This document shows, one piece after another, positions 43,985 to 52,125 of a stretch of 64,000 nucleotides of DNA. The DNA is from Dechloromonas sp. (lineage in GTDB: Bacteria > Pseudomonadota > Gammaproteobacteria > Burkholderiales > Rhodocyclaceae), in the NCBI GenBank assembly GCA_028689015.1, contig JAQTXC010000007.1:16937-80936 (forward strand). Direction: 5' to 3'. Numbering within the stretch: the stretch's first letter is position 1; each line of letters opens with the position of its first letter. The translations under genes and the position numbers were made by a program. The notes beneath the pieces were generated by a model. The model saw only the letters and a program-made list of their open reading frames with translations, did no database searches and had not been told where the DNA came from.

Positions 43985-44049
43985 AAATTTTCTACAGAAC
44001 GAAACCACGCTTAGCCATTGTCGGCAGAGTGGGCTCCCTAAGCGGGAGA

Positions 44050-44797
44050 CCATTCCGTTGACCAAACAGCTGCCGCCCCTTGCCTACCCCGGTAACTCGC
44101 CGCAAGGCCTGCCGTATTGCCAAGCGGGCAGTCCGTCCGCGCACGCAGAGCGTATCGGAGCGCCGATAGTGATCGGATCCAGTTTGGCCTGGATCGAGGG
44201 CAGCAGCGTGCATTGGCTGGCCTTGTTCATCGCGCTGTGCCGCGCGACGCTGACCCAGATCGCGACCAACCGGCACAACGATGCGGTCGACTGCGAAAAA
44301 GGCAACGATTTGCCCGACCGCCCCAGCCTGCTGCGCGTCACCGCGGACGGCGGCTGTTCCTACTCAAGCGGGCGACGGCCAATTCCCAACGCCCCCTTCG
44401 GCGAGTTGTTCGTGCTCTTCTTTTTCGGCAGGCAAGCCGTCTGCGGCAGCGTCTGGCTGCAAGGGGACGCGCCCGATATCAACCACCCTGCTCGCCGGTC
44501 TCATCTGCGGCCTGCCGGCCGCCACACGCTGGCCGCGCTGCTCAGCCGGGCCGGCGGGACGCGCGCCTACACGGCGATGCTGTTGACGCCTTTTCTGCGC
44601 TTTTCCCTACTCGCCCGGTTCGGTCACAGAGGTGTCCTGCTCGGCCTTTTCGCCCTGCTCAACGGACTCGCCAAGGTACGCACCTTGACCGCCCCAAGCA
44701 ACAACCCAGCGCTCAATCTCTTGCTGCCGGCTACCGCACGCTGCAGCTTGATCCTCGCCGTGCTACTCACCGCCGGTCTCCTGGTCGAACTCGCCTG
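44050..44797 (+). pseudogene. menA: Decayed MenA/UbiA-family prenyltransferase
   Basis: The three frames together spell a MenA-type membrane prenyltransferase, but not in one frame. RPRTQSV near 44136 is followed in another frame by PIVIGSSLAWIEGSSVHW. The catalytic segment appears as QIATNRHNDAVDCEKGNDLPDR and LRVTADGG, where intact enzymes have NLYND.DFE.G.D..DR, so the aspartate motif is damaged. NAPFGELFVLFFFG, LAGLICGLPAA (another frame) and the C-terminal ARCSLILAVLLTAGLLVEL follow. Frame changes and missing helices indicate loss of function. MenA attaches the isoprenoid chain to dihydroxynaphthoate in menaquinone synthesis. A formally open 277-codon frame across the region is coincidental. 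Confidence 0.7.
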
Positions 44798-45697
44798 ATG
44801 GACATCCTGCTGCCGCTAAGCCTCGCCTTCATCATGTTTTCACTCGGTATCAGCCTGCAGCCGGCCGATTTCCGGCGCGTCTTCGCCAGCCCGCGCGCTA
44901 TCGGCATCGGGCTCGGCATCCAGATCCTCGGCCTACCCCTGCTCGCCTTCATGTTGCTCAACTTATTCGGCATCGGTGGCGAAATGGCGGTCGGCGTCAT
45001 AATTCTGGCCAGCACGCCGGGTGGCGTCAGCGCCGGCCTGCTCACCCTGCTCGCCGGCGGTGAAACAGCGCTTTCAGTCTCGTTGACCGCAATCACCAGC
45101 CTCGGCGTGCTATTCACGCTGCCTCTCACGGTCGGCCTGGCGCTAGCGCATTTCGCCGGCGGCGAAGCGAACCTGCAGATGCCGGCCATGCGCACCGGCG
45201 TCGGCGTATTCCTGATCACCGTGCTACCGGTCTGCCTCGGCATGTTCTTCAGGCAGCGCCTGCAGGAACTAGCTGGCCGTCTGGAAAAGCCGCTCGCCAA
45301 GGTGTCGACCGTACTCTTCATCCTCATCGTGCTTTCCACTTTCGTCGCTCAGCGCAAAGTCGTGCTCGGCCACCTACCGAGCCTCGGACCGCTGCTTGTC
45401 GTCCTCAACCTGCTGAGCATGAGCCTCGGCGTCATCGCAGGCAGCCTCGGCGGCCTGCGACGACGGCAGCAACTGGCGCTGGCCATGGAATGCGGCCTGC
45501 ACAACGCGGCGCTCGGCATCTTCGTCGCCAACCTGCTGCTGCAGGTGCCGGCGCTGGCCGCGCCGAGCGTGGTATATGCTTTTCTGATGAATTTCTCGGC
45601 TTTCGGGCTCATTCTTCTACGTCCGCAACTTGCTAAAATTCTGACTGAGACCCGTAAGCGATCAACAACGCACTTACCGGCTGAGCGACAGTGGTGA
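44798..45697 (+). CDS. Bile acid:sodium symporter family transporter
   Basis: A 299-residue membrane protein with about nine to ten helices. FSLGISLQPADFRRVF, ASTPGGVSAGLLTLLAGGETALSV and MECGLHNAALGIFVANLLL are the BASS-family core motifs. Substrate is unknown; bacterial members carry organic anions with Na+. The ATG overlaps the end of the decayed prenyltransferase region, and a longer open frame upstream is non-coding there. The tail after residue 285 (ETRKRSTTHLPAERQW) is polar. Confidence 0.85.
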   Translation: MDILLPLSLAFIMFSLGISLQPADFRRVFASPRAIGIGLGIQILGLPLLAFMLLNLFGIGGEMAVGVIILASTPGGVSAGLLTLLAGGETALSVSLTAITSLGVLFTLPLTVGLALAHFAGGEANLQMPAMRTGVGVFLITVLPVCLGMFFRQRLQELAGRLEKPLAKVSTVLFILIVLSTFVAQRKVVLGHLPSLGPLLVVLNLLSMSLGVIAGSLGGLRRRQQLALAMECGLHNAALGIFVANLLLQVPALAAPSVVYAFLMNFSAFGLILLRPQLAKILTETRKRSTTHLPAERQW

Positions 45698-45700
45698 AAG

Positions 45701-45778
45701 ATGTGTCCACGTAAAACAAGGCGGACACCTATAACAGAACAGATTTCAGAGTTTAAGCATCGACTAATCGTGAGCTGA
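45701..45778 (+). other. Possible 25-residue peptide or IS remnant
   Basis: Four bases after the symporter stop an ATG opens a 25-codon frame rich in Lys/Arg at its start (MCPRKTRRTPI). It contains an inverted repeat GTGTCC (45703-45708)/GGACAC (45723-45728). It could be a transposase N-terminal fragment, a small peptide or chance. No firm assignment is possible. Confidence 0.15.
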
Positions 45779-45798
45779 AAAACGCGCCGAATGAGGCG

Positions 45799-45822
45799 TT
45801 GACCGCAAGCGCTTGCGGTCAA
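45799..45822. terminator. 24-base perfect palindrome between convergent genes
   Basis: Bases 45799-45810 and 45811-45822 are exact reverse complements (TTGACCGCAAGC and its complement). It lies between the symporter gene and the convergent PCuAC gene and could end transcription from both sides. No T-tracts flank it, so a protein-binding site is an alternative. Confidence 0.4.
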
Positions 45823-45841
45823 CACGCCGGCCAAGCGGTGA

Positions 45842-46306
45842 TTAGTGGCCGTGCTGCATCTTCGGCATGCCGCCGGCCATGCTGCGCATTACTGGCGCAT
45901 CAACAGTTTTTTCACTGCCATCATCAAAACTGAGCGTCACCGGCACGATATCGCCTTCCTTGAGCGGCGTTTTGAGGTCGATCAACATGACATGCAGGCC
46001 ACCTGGCTGCAACACCGCCTCGCCCTTGGCCTTGATCTCGATATTAGCCACCGGGCGCATTTTCATGACGCCGTTATCATTGAGGTGGGTATGCAGTTCG
46101 GTCACCCGCGACGCTGGGTTGCTAGCCTTAAGCAACTTAACATCCTGCTCGCTGCTGTTGCGTAAGCGCATGAAGGCGCCGGTGGCCGGTGCATTGGGCG
46201 GCGCCAGGCGGACGTAAGGCTGGTCCACGGAGACTTGATCGGCTGCACCCGCCAAAGCGGCGGCGGACAAACTCAGGGTCAGGACAAAGAAGGCAAGTTT
46301 TTTCAT
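45842..46306 (-). CDS. PCuAC-family copper chaperone (second copy)
   Basis: A 154-residue secreted protein (signal about 1-20, ALAGA). It closely resembles the copy at 40651 over its whole length (QPYVRLAPPNAPATGAFM, ELHTHLNDNGVMKM, LQPGGLHVMLIDLK) and adds a terminal MQHGH. The Cu(I) ligands are retained. An AAAGGA site precedes the ATG. It is the last gene of a leftward trio with SCO and a membrane-anchored protein. Confidence 0.9.
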   Translation of the reverse strand: MKKLAFFVLTLSLSAAALAGAADQVSVDQPYVRLAPPNAPATGAFMRLRNSSEQDVKLLKASNPASRVTELHTHLNDNGVMKMRPVANIEIKAKGEAVLQPGGLHVMLIDLKTPLKEGDIVPVTLSFDDGSEKTVDAPVMRSMAGGMPKMQHGH

Positions 46307-46327
46307 GTCGTTCCTTTCATGAACGGA

Positions 46328-46921
46328 TTAGAAAGCGTGACGCAAGCGGTCGACGATCGCCGCCGGGCTGGTGCCATGCGGCCAGCGCTCAAGTACGCGA
46401 CCATCTCGACCGAGCAAAAAAGTTTCCGCGCTGTGATCCACCACATAACCGTCACCCGCCGTCGCGACATCCTGGCGAGCATAGAAAACGCCGTAGCGGC
46501 TGGCAATTTCAGCAATGGTCGCCGGGCTGGCGGTCGCCCCAACCATTTGCGGGTGGAAAAAGCGGACATACTCGGCCAGGCGCGCAGGCGTATCGCGTTG
46601 CGGATCAACCGACACAAATAAGACGCCCAGTTGCGCCAATTCAGCCGGCGTCAATTGCTGCATAGCCTCGGCCGTCGCATTTAACGAGGTCGGACAGATA
46701 TCGGGGCAATAGGTGTAGCCAAAATAGAGGACCGTCAATTTGCCCGCGTAATCGTGCAGCGAAACCGGGCCTTGGGCACTGTCGACCGTGAAATCCCCGC
46801 CGGGCAAGGCGCGTTCGGTATGGCCGAGTGGTGCCGGCACCGGCTGCCAGAAAAAGGCCAGCCCCAGCAACAAAAGCAGCAACGCCAAGACAACCGCGAT
46901 CAGTGATCCCTGCTTATTCAT
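46328..46921 (-). CDS. SCO1/SenC copper chaperone (second copy)
   Basis: A 197-residue protein with an N-terminal membrane anchor (about residues 7-25) and a thioredoxin fold with CPDIC (C72, C76) and the VVDHSAE histidine. SVDPQRDTP completes the pattern. Its start lies eight bases inside the upstream gene. It likely works with the neighbouring PCuAC on a CuA-type oxidase or on NosZ. Confidence 0.9.
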   Translation of the reverse strand: MNKQGSLIAVVLALLLLLLGLAFFWQPVPAPLGHTERALPGGDFTVDSAQGPVSLHDYAGKLTVLYFGYTYCPDICPTSLNATAEAMQQLTPAELAQLGVLFVSVDPQRDTPARLAEYVRFFHPQMVGATASPATIAEIASRYGVFYARQDVATAGDGYVVDHSAETFLLGRDGRVLERWPHGTSPAAIVDRLRHAF

Positions 46922-47387
46922 GCCCTGGTCCTCCTGTCACAAAGCGAAACGGTACAGCCAGCCGCTCCCGGTCAGAGTGGATCACGACCTGTAATTGCCA
47001 CAACATCTGGCCAGAGACACACACCGGCAGGCTAGCCGAGCCTTCAAACAGCCCTGCTCCGGCCGGCTGCAAATCAAAACGGTTGATCCCCATATTCATG
47101 TCCACACCGGTGAAATCAAGCACCGCCGACTTTGCTGCCATGCCCTCCACTTGCAAGCGTACCGCGAATGGCTGGACCAACGGGACAGGCCGCTTGCCGA
47201 CATCAAGATGCAGACGCGCGCCACCCCCCAGATCAAGATCACAGGCAGTTTGCTGCAGATCACACGCCGCCAGCGGCAAACTGCGGTCAACCTGAGGCTG
47301 TAACAAGGGCGATAACTTGTAACCCACCACAATGAGCAGGGCGATCAATAACAAGCCGATCAGGTCAATCCATATTTTTCTGGTCAC
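46914..47387 (-). CDS. Membrane-anchored periplasmic protein, unknown (copper module)
   Basis: A 157-residue protein with one N-terminal helix (about residues 7-26) and a beta-sandwich-like periplasmic part with three cysteines (AACDLQQTACDL, LPVCVSG) and a DMNMGINRF segment. It recalls the FixH/YtkA-like proteins often found with SCO and PCuAC genes, but the match is weak. The start is GTG at 47387 with a strong GGAGG upstream. It heads the second copper module. Confidence 0.6.
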   Translation of the reverse strand: MTRKIWIDLIGLLLIALLIVVGYKLSPLLQPQVDRSLPLAACDLQQTACDLDLGGGARLHLDVGKRPVPLVQPFAVRLQVEGMAAKSAVLDFTGVDMNMGINRFDLQPAGAGLFEGSASLPVCVSGQMLWQLQVVIHSDRERLAVPFRFVTGGPGHE

Positions 47388-47492
47388 GAAGCCCCTCCGG
47401 ATAACAACAAGTTAATCGCCCATTTTATGCGTGCGACCAGCGCATCCATGAGACGCCGATCGAATTTTTTCACACTCAGGACGCCGACAGGC

Positions 47493-47507
47493 GCGACAAA
47501 ATGTCGC
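47493..47507. promoter_or_regulatory. RegA-like operator in the copper-module/response-regulator divergon
   Basis: GCGACAAAATGTCGC has six-base arms around AAA and matches GCGACAAnnTGyCGC. It lies about 105 bases before the GTG at 47387 and about 71 bases before the predicted start point of the rightward gene, so it could serve either side. Confidence 0.5.
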
Positions 47508-47524
47508 AGCCTATGGCCATATTT

Positions 47525-47564
47525 TTGTCATTAACTTGTCATGCGTGTGCTTTTTCTCGATAAT
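47525..47564 (+). promoter_or_regulatory. Promoter with Pho-box-like direct repeat
   Basis: TTGTCA (47536-47541) and GATAAT (47559-47564) are separated by exactly 17 bases, each one mismatch from consensus. TTGTCAT occurs twice, at 47525-47531 and 47536-47542, an 11-base period as in PhoB/OmpR-type sites (CTGTCAT repeats). The second repeat overlaps the -35. The predicted start near 47571 gives a 30-base leader. Confidence 0.6.
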
Positions 47565-47600
47565 TTGATTTTAAAAATAATTATTCGACAAGTGAGCATC

Positions 47601-48761
47601 ATGAATCCTAAAAACTCAAAGCCGCTAGGCCACCTGCTTGTCGTTGATGACAATCTCTTCACTGGCGAGAGCATGCGTCAAGCCTTGGCGGCGCAATTCA
47701 ATGTCACCCTCCTCGACTCCGGTGAAGCCTGCCTGGCCTACCTGAAACAACCCGAAACCCCCGTTGATCTGATTCTGCTCGATATCGAAATGGACGGTAT
47801 CGACGGCCTGGAAACCTGCCGCCGCCTGCGTCAATCGCACCACATGCCGATCATGTTTGTTTCCGGCCATGACGAACTGAGCACCCGGCTTGAAGCCTTC
47901 GACAGCGGTGGCGATGACTTCATCGTCAAGCCTTTTGACCCTGACATCCTGCGCCGCAAGGTGCAGCGCATGGTGGAAGTACACGCACAACAACACGCCC
48001 TGCATTCCGAAAAAGCCTCGCTGCACGACATGGCGATGGATTTCATGAAGAACATCGGCGATACCGGGGTGCTGCTCAATTTCATGCGCAGCAGCCTGGG
48101 CCTGACCGACTATCCCAGCCTGGCCCAGCGCCTGCTCGAAACGACCGCCAATTACGGCATCCGCTGCCATATCCAGATTCGTTACGATGGCGCTAACTGC
48201 ACGCTGACGCCCAACGGGCCGGCCTCTCCGCTCGAAGTTTCGGTTCTTGAGCAAAGCGCCACCATGGGCCGGATCTTTCAATTTAGCCGCCGGATGGTGG
48301 TCAATTACGACATGGTTTCCGTACTGATTCTGGATTTACCTCAGGATGAGAATGAAGTTGGCCGCTTGCGTGACAACATTGCCATTCTGGCCGAAAGTGC
48401 CGAAGCCATTGCCGAAACCATCATCATGCGCACCGAATCGAGCAAACGGGCCGAAGCCCTGCAGCACGCTTCAGGCGAAACTGCAGAAGCGGTTGAAACC
48501 CTGCGCGAGTTGTACCGTAACCAGCAAGTCGATACCCGAATCAGCCTGCAAGGGATGATCGACGATGTCGAACGCGCCTACATCAGCCTGGGCCTGACCG
48601 AGTCGCAGGAAAGCGCCGTCAGCAACATGCTGCACAGCGGCACCGAACGCGTGCTGCAACTGTTCGATCTGGGGGTTGAGTTTGACCATCGCTTTTCGCA
48701 GATTCTCAATGCCTTGCGCCCGCGGAGCGGTGCACAGCCGCAATCCGAAGTCTGGCTTTAA
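47601..48761 (+). CDS. Response regulator with long uncharacterised C-terminal region
   Basis: A 386-residue protein: receiver domain (residues about 10-130; D61 in LILLDIEMDG, K in FIVKPFDPD) followed by a helix and an unassigned region (about 165-290) that may be GAF-like, then a helical tail. No DNA-binding or enzymatic output is recognised. Start at 47601, although the frame is open to 47541. A hybrid kinase begins 11 bases after its stop, so they are probably partners. Confidence 0.78.
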   Translation: MNPKNSKPLGHLLVVDDNLFTGESMRQALAAQFNVTLLDSGEACLAYLKQPETPVDLILLDIEMDGIDGLETCRRLRQSHHMPIMFVSGHDELSTRLEAFDSGGDDFIVKPFDPDILRRKVQRMVEVHAQQHALHSEKASLHDMAMDFMKNIGDTGVLLNFMRSSLGLTDYPSLAQRLLETTANYGIRCHIQIRYDGANCTLTPNGPASPLEVSVLEQSATMGRIFQFSRRMVVNYDMVSVLILDLPQDENEVGRLRDNIAILAESAEAIAETIIMRTESSKRAEALQHASGETAEAVETLRELYRNQQVDTRISLQGMIDDVERAYISLGLTESQESAVSNMLHSGTERVLQLFDLGVEFDHRFSQILNALRPRSGAQPQSEVWL

Positions 48762-48772
48762 ATCGCTAGGCC

Positions 48773-51538
48773 ATGGCTGCAACCCGGCACATCCTGCTGG
48801 TTGATGACGATTCTTTTCATCGCCGCCTGCTCGCGCGCGGCCTGGAAAAATTTGGCACGGTTACGGCACTGGAGAGTGGCCAGGCCGCACTGACAGCCTT
48901 GGCCAACGCCCCCCTGCCCGACCTGATTTTGCTCGACGCCGTGATGCCGGGGCTGGATGGCTTCGCCGTCTGCCAGCAACTCAAAGGCAGCGTCGAGTGG
49001 GCGGCCATTCCGGTTATTTTTGTTACCAGCAGCAGCGACCAGCAAAGTGAAACCCGTGCTCTGGCCTGTGGTGCCGCCGATTTCATTTCCAAACCGGTCA
49101 ATTTTGCCGTTCTTCAGGCCCGGGTTCTGACCCAACTGGCCTTAGTCGACCAGCGACGTTCGCTGGAATACGCCAATCGCCAGCTCGTTGAGCAGGTCGT
49201 CCAGCAGCAACAATGGGTCGATTCGCTGATGAGCCTGGTTCCCGACCCAATCTGGTTTACCAATGGCCACGGCCAGTTGACCGCAGCCAATCGAGCCGCG
49301 CTGACGGCCTTTGGCCTACCGATGCCAGACTCTCAGCACCCGGAAGATTGCCCGGAATCACTGATCACCACCCAACTGATCCGCTTGAACGAACAGGAGC
49401 CGGAAGCCGCCAATCCACACTCGCAAATAGGCGAATTCCAGGCAATCAAGCACGGTGACAGTGCGCCAATCATCTGGGAAATTGAGCGAACACCGCTGCT
49501 TGACGAGCAGCAGCAAACGACCGGCCATGTTGCGGTTGCCCGCAACATCCTGCGCCGCCGACAACGCCAGGAACGCTTGCGCACTCTATCGCTGGTTGTC
49601 GACCAGATGCCCAACGCCCTGATCATCACCGACGCGCGCGGCCGGATCATCTATGCCAATCCGGCCCAGTTGACCATCACGGGCTTCTCGCACGCCGAAA
49701 CCATCGGCCAGCAAGCCGGGTTTAATCGCTCAGGTAAAACGCCGGCCAGCACCTACGACAGCCTATGGATAGAACTCCGGGCAGGCCGGCCATGGACTGG
49801 TCGTTTCGTCAATCGGCGCAAGGATGGGAGCGAAATCATTCTGGCCGCCTATATCGCGCCGGTAATCGATGAGCATGGCGGGACCACACATTATTTTGCG
49901 ATTGAAAACGATATTACCCAGGCCGTACGCCTGCAAGCCGACTTCAGCCAAGCTCGCCTGGAGAAAGAGGCTGCTGAGGCAGCAAGCCAGGCCAAGGGCC
50001 GCTTCCTGGCCAACATGAGCCATGAAATCCGTACCCCCTTGAACGCCATCATCGGCCTGACGCAATTGATCCTCAAGGAAACCCAGGTCCCAAGCACCAA
50101 CCAACGTTTAAGCAAGGTCGCCGGTGCGGCAGATCATCTGCTGAACCTGATCAACAACATTCTCGATATCTCAAAAATCGAGGCCGGCCGCTACGAATTG
50201 CTCCCGCAGCCGTTTTCGCCGGCCGATATCTGCCGTAATGTCGCAGCGATGATGAGTGAGCGCCTGACCGCCAAACATCTGCACTGGTTCAACCCAATGA
50301 GCGACTTGCCGCCAGCGCTGATCGGCGACCCCATCCGGCTGACCCAGATCCTGGTCAATCTGGTCGGTAACGCCATCAAATTTACCGAGCAAGGCTCGAT
50401 CAGCTTGCTGGCGCATGTCGTGGCAGACAGCGACACGCATTGTCAGTTACGTTTCGTGGTCCAGGATACGGGAATCGGTTTGACGCCTGAACAAGGGGCA
50501 AGCCTGTTCCAGGCCTTTGAACAAGGCGATGCCTCCACCACCCGGAAATACGGCGGAACCGGCTTGGGACTCTATATCAGCCGGCAATTTGTCCGACTGA
50601 TGGGCGGCGACATTGGCGTACAGAGTCAGCCTGGCCGGGGCAGCGCTTTTTGGTTCACGGTCAATTTGCCCAAAGCCCGGGCGGACCTCCTCTTGCCCAC
50701 CCCCGCCGAAGACAGCACGACGCGCCTGGCCAATCTGCACCGACGTTGTGTCGGCCGGCGAATTTTGGTGGCCGAAGACCAACCGATCAACCAGGAAGTC
50801 ACCCTGCACCTGCTGCAGGAACTGGGTCTTACCGTTGATCTGGCCGACGATGGCCGGGCAGCCGTCAGCGCCGGGATGAGCCGACGTTACGACCTGATTC
50901 TGATGGACATGCAAATGCCTGAAATGGATGGACTGACCGCCTGCCGTCATTTACGGGCTAGCGGCCCCAACCAGGACACAGCAATCGTGGCCCTGACCGC
51001 CAATGCATTCAATGAAGACCGGAAAGTCTGCCTGGCTGCTGGCATGCAGGATCACCTGGGCAAACCGCTGCTGCCGGAAAAATTGCACGAAGCGCTGCTG
51101 TCATGGCTCCCGGAAGCCGCGGTCGCAAGCAGCGCTGGCCAACTTGATCCCGCCCCCACCCTCGCCCCGGCCAGTGATGCACTGCCTCATCTACAAGCGA
51201 TCAGCGGTTTTGATCCAGACCTCGGCCTGAAACAGATGAGCGGAAACGCCCCGCTTTTCCTGTCCCTGCTGGGCAAGTTTGCCCATGCCCACAGCAAGGA
51301 AATCAGTCGCCTGCGGCAGGCTTTGCAACAGGGCGATCTGGTCCAGGCCGGCCGACTGGTGCATGGCATCAAGGGTGCAGCGGGAACGCTGGGTGCGGAA
51401 CAATTACATGCACTGGCAAAAATTCTGGAGCAATCGATCAAAGCGGGCGACCTGCCGAGCATCAATCACGCGCAGTCATCATTCGAACACTGCTTAAGCG
51501 AACTGGCCCAGACCCTGGCTGAACGCCTGGACGCCTGA
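48773..51538 (+). CDS. Soluble hybrid histidine kinase REC-PAS-PAS-HisKA-HATPase-REC-HPt
   Basis: A 921-residue protein without clear membrane helices. N-terminal receiver (D55 in LILLDAVMPG), two PAS domains (about 140-270 and 275-395), HisKA (H417 in MSHEIRTPLN), HATPase (NLVGNAIKF, GGTGLGLYIS), second receiver (D712 in LILMDMQMPE) and an HPt domain (H864 in LVHGIKGAAG). All phosphotransfer residues are present, so a full internal relay is possible. Co-transcribed with the upstream regulator. Confidence 0.88.
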   Translation: MAATRHILLVDDDSFHRRLLARGLEKFGTVTALESGQAALTALANAPLPDLILLDAVMPGLDGFAVCQQLKGSVEWAAIPVIFVTSSSDQQSETRALACGAADFISKPVNFAVLQARVLTQLALVDQRRSLEYANRQLVEQVVQQQQWVDSLMSLVPDPIWFTNGHGQLTAANRAALTAFGLPMPDSQHPEDCPESLITTQLIRLNEQEPEAANPHSQIGEFQAIKHGDSAPIIWEIERTPLLDEQQQTTGHVAVARNILRRRQRQERLRTLSLVVDQMPNALIITDARGRIIYANPAQLTITGFSHAETIGQQAGFNRSGKTPASTYDSLWIELRAGRPWTGRFVNRRKDGSEIILAAYIAPVIDEHGGTTHYFAIENDITQAVRLQADFSQARLEKEAAEAASQAKGRFLANMSHEIRTPLNAIIGLTQLILKETQVPSTNQRLSKVAGAADHLLNLINNILDISKIEAGRYELLPQPFSPADICRNVAAMMSERLTAKHLHWFNPMSDLPPALIGDPIRLTQILVNLVGNAIKFTEQGSISLLAHVVADSDTHCQLRFVVQDTGIGLTPEQGASLFQAFEQGDASTTRKYGGTGLGLYISRQFVRLMGGDIGVQSQPGRGSAFWFTVNLPKARADLLLPTPAEDSTTRLANLHRRCVGRRILVAEDQPINQEVTLHLLQELGLTVDLADDGRAAVSAGMSRRYDLILMDMQMPEMDGLTACRHLRASGPNQDTAIVALTANAFNEDRKVCLAAGMQDHLGKPLLPEKLHEALLSWLPEAAVASSAGQLDPAPTLAPASDALPHLQAISGFDPDLGLKQMSGNAPLFLSLLGKFAHAHSKEISRLRQALQQGDLVQAGRLVHGIKGAAGTLGAEQLHALAKILEQSIKAGDLPSINHAQSSFEHCLSELAQTLAERLDA

Positions 51539-51613
51539 GCACAGCACGCTGACCCATCGCCGGCAGCGCGGGGTGCTAAGATGCCCAGTGTTTTTTTGAC
51601 AACACGAGCCGTC

Positions 51614-52108
51614 ATGCGCAAATCCCTGTTTTCTTTATTGATTATCCTGTTGACCGCATGCAACGCCGGTGCCGACAGCGCCGACCCCCAGTTGCTGTTC
51701 GCTAGCACGCTGGACAATCCACTCACCCAGGCCGTGCCGCTCAAGCGATATCAGGGCAAACCCTTGGTCGTCAATTTCTGGGCCCGCTGGTGTCCGCCCT
51801 GCCGGGCTGAAATTCCGGAACTGAACGATTTCCAGCGCCGCTACCAGGGGCGGATTCAGGTGCTAGGCATCGGCCTGGAAGACAATCCAGCCCTGGTCAG
51901 CGATTTTGTTCGCGAATACGCCATGATCTACCCAGTGCTACTCGCCCGGCAGCAAGCCATTCCGCTGATGAAATCCCTGGGCAACACGCAAGGCGGTCTG
52001 CCCTACACCGTGTTCATTGACGCCAAGGGCCGCATCGTCGGTCACAAACTCGGCTTATTGCGGCCGGCCGATCTCGAAGCCGCCGCCCGCCAGTTACTGG
52101 CCGACTGA
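51614..52108 (+). CDS. TlpA-family thiol-disulfide lipoprotein
   Basis: A 164-residue thioredoxin-fold protein with a lipoprotein signal (LIILLTAC, lipidated cysteine near residue 16) and redox motif WCPPC in VNFWARWCPPCRAE. It resembles the TlpA of the nos unit at 29955. Likely a periplasmic reductase for cytochrome c or copper-site cysteines. The frame is open to 51581 but the signal fits the ATG at 51614. Convergent with relA. Confidence 0.85.
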   Translation: MRKSLFSLLIILLTACNAGADSADPQLLFASTLDNPLTQAVPLKRYQGKPLVVNFWARWCPPCRAEIPELNDFQRRYQGRIQVLGIGLEDNPALVSDFVREYAMIYPVLLARQQAIPLMKSLGNTQGGLPYTVFIDAKGRIVGHKLGLLRPADLEAAARQLLAD

Positions 52109-52125
52109 CTCGTCGACCACTGCAC

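Noticed and set aside
43965..44798. 277-codon continuous frame taken as a normal gene
   Set aside because: MenA-like motifs switch between frames within it, so the open frame is coincidental and the region is better read as a pseudogene.
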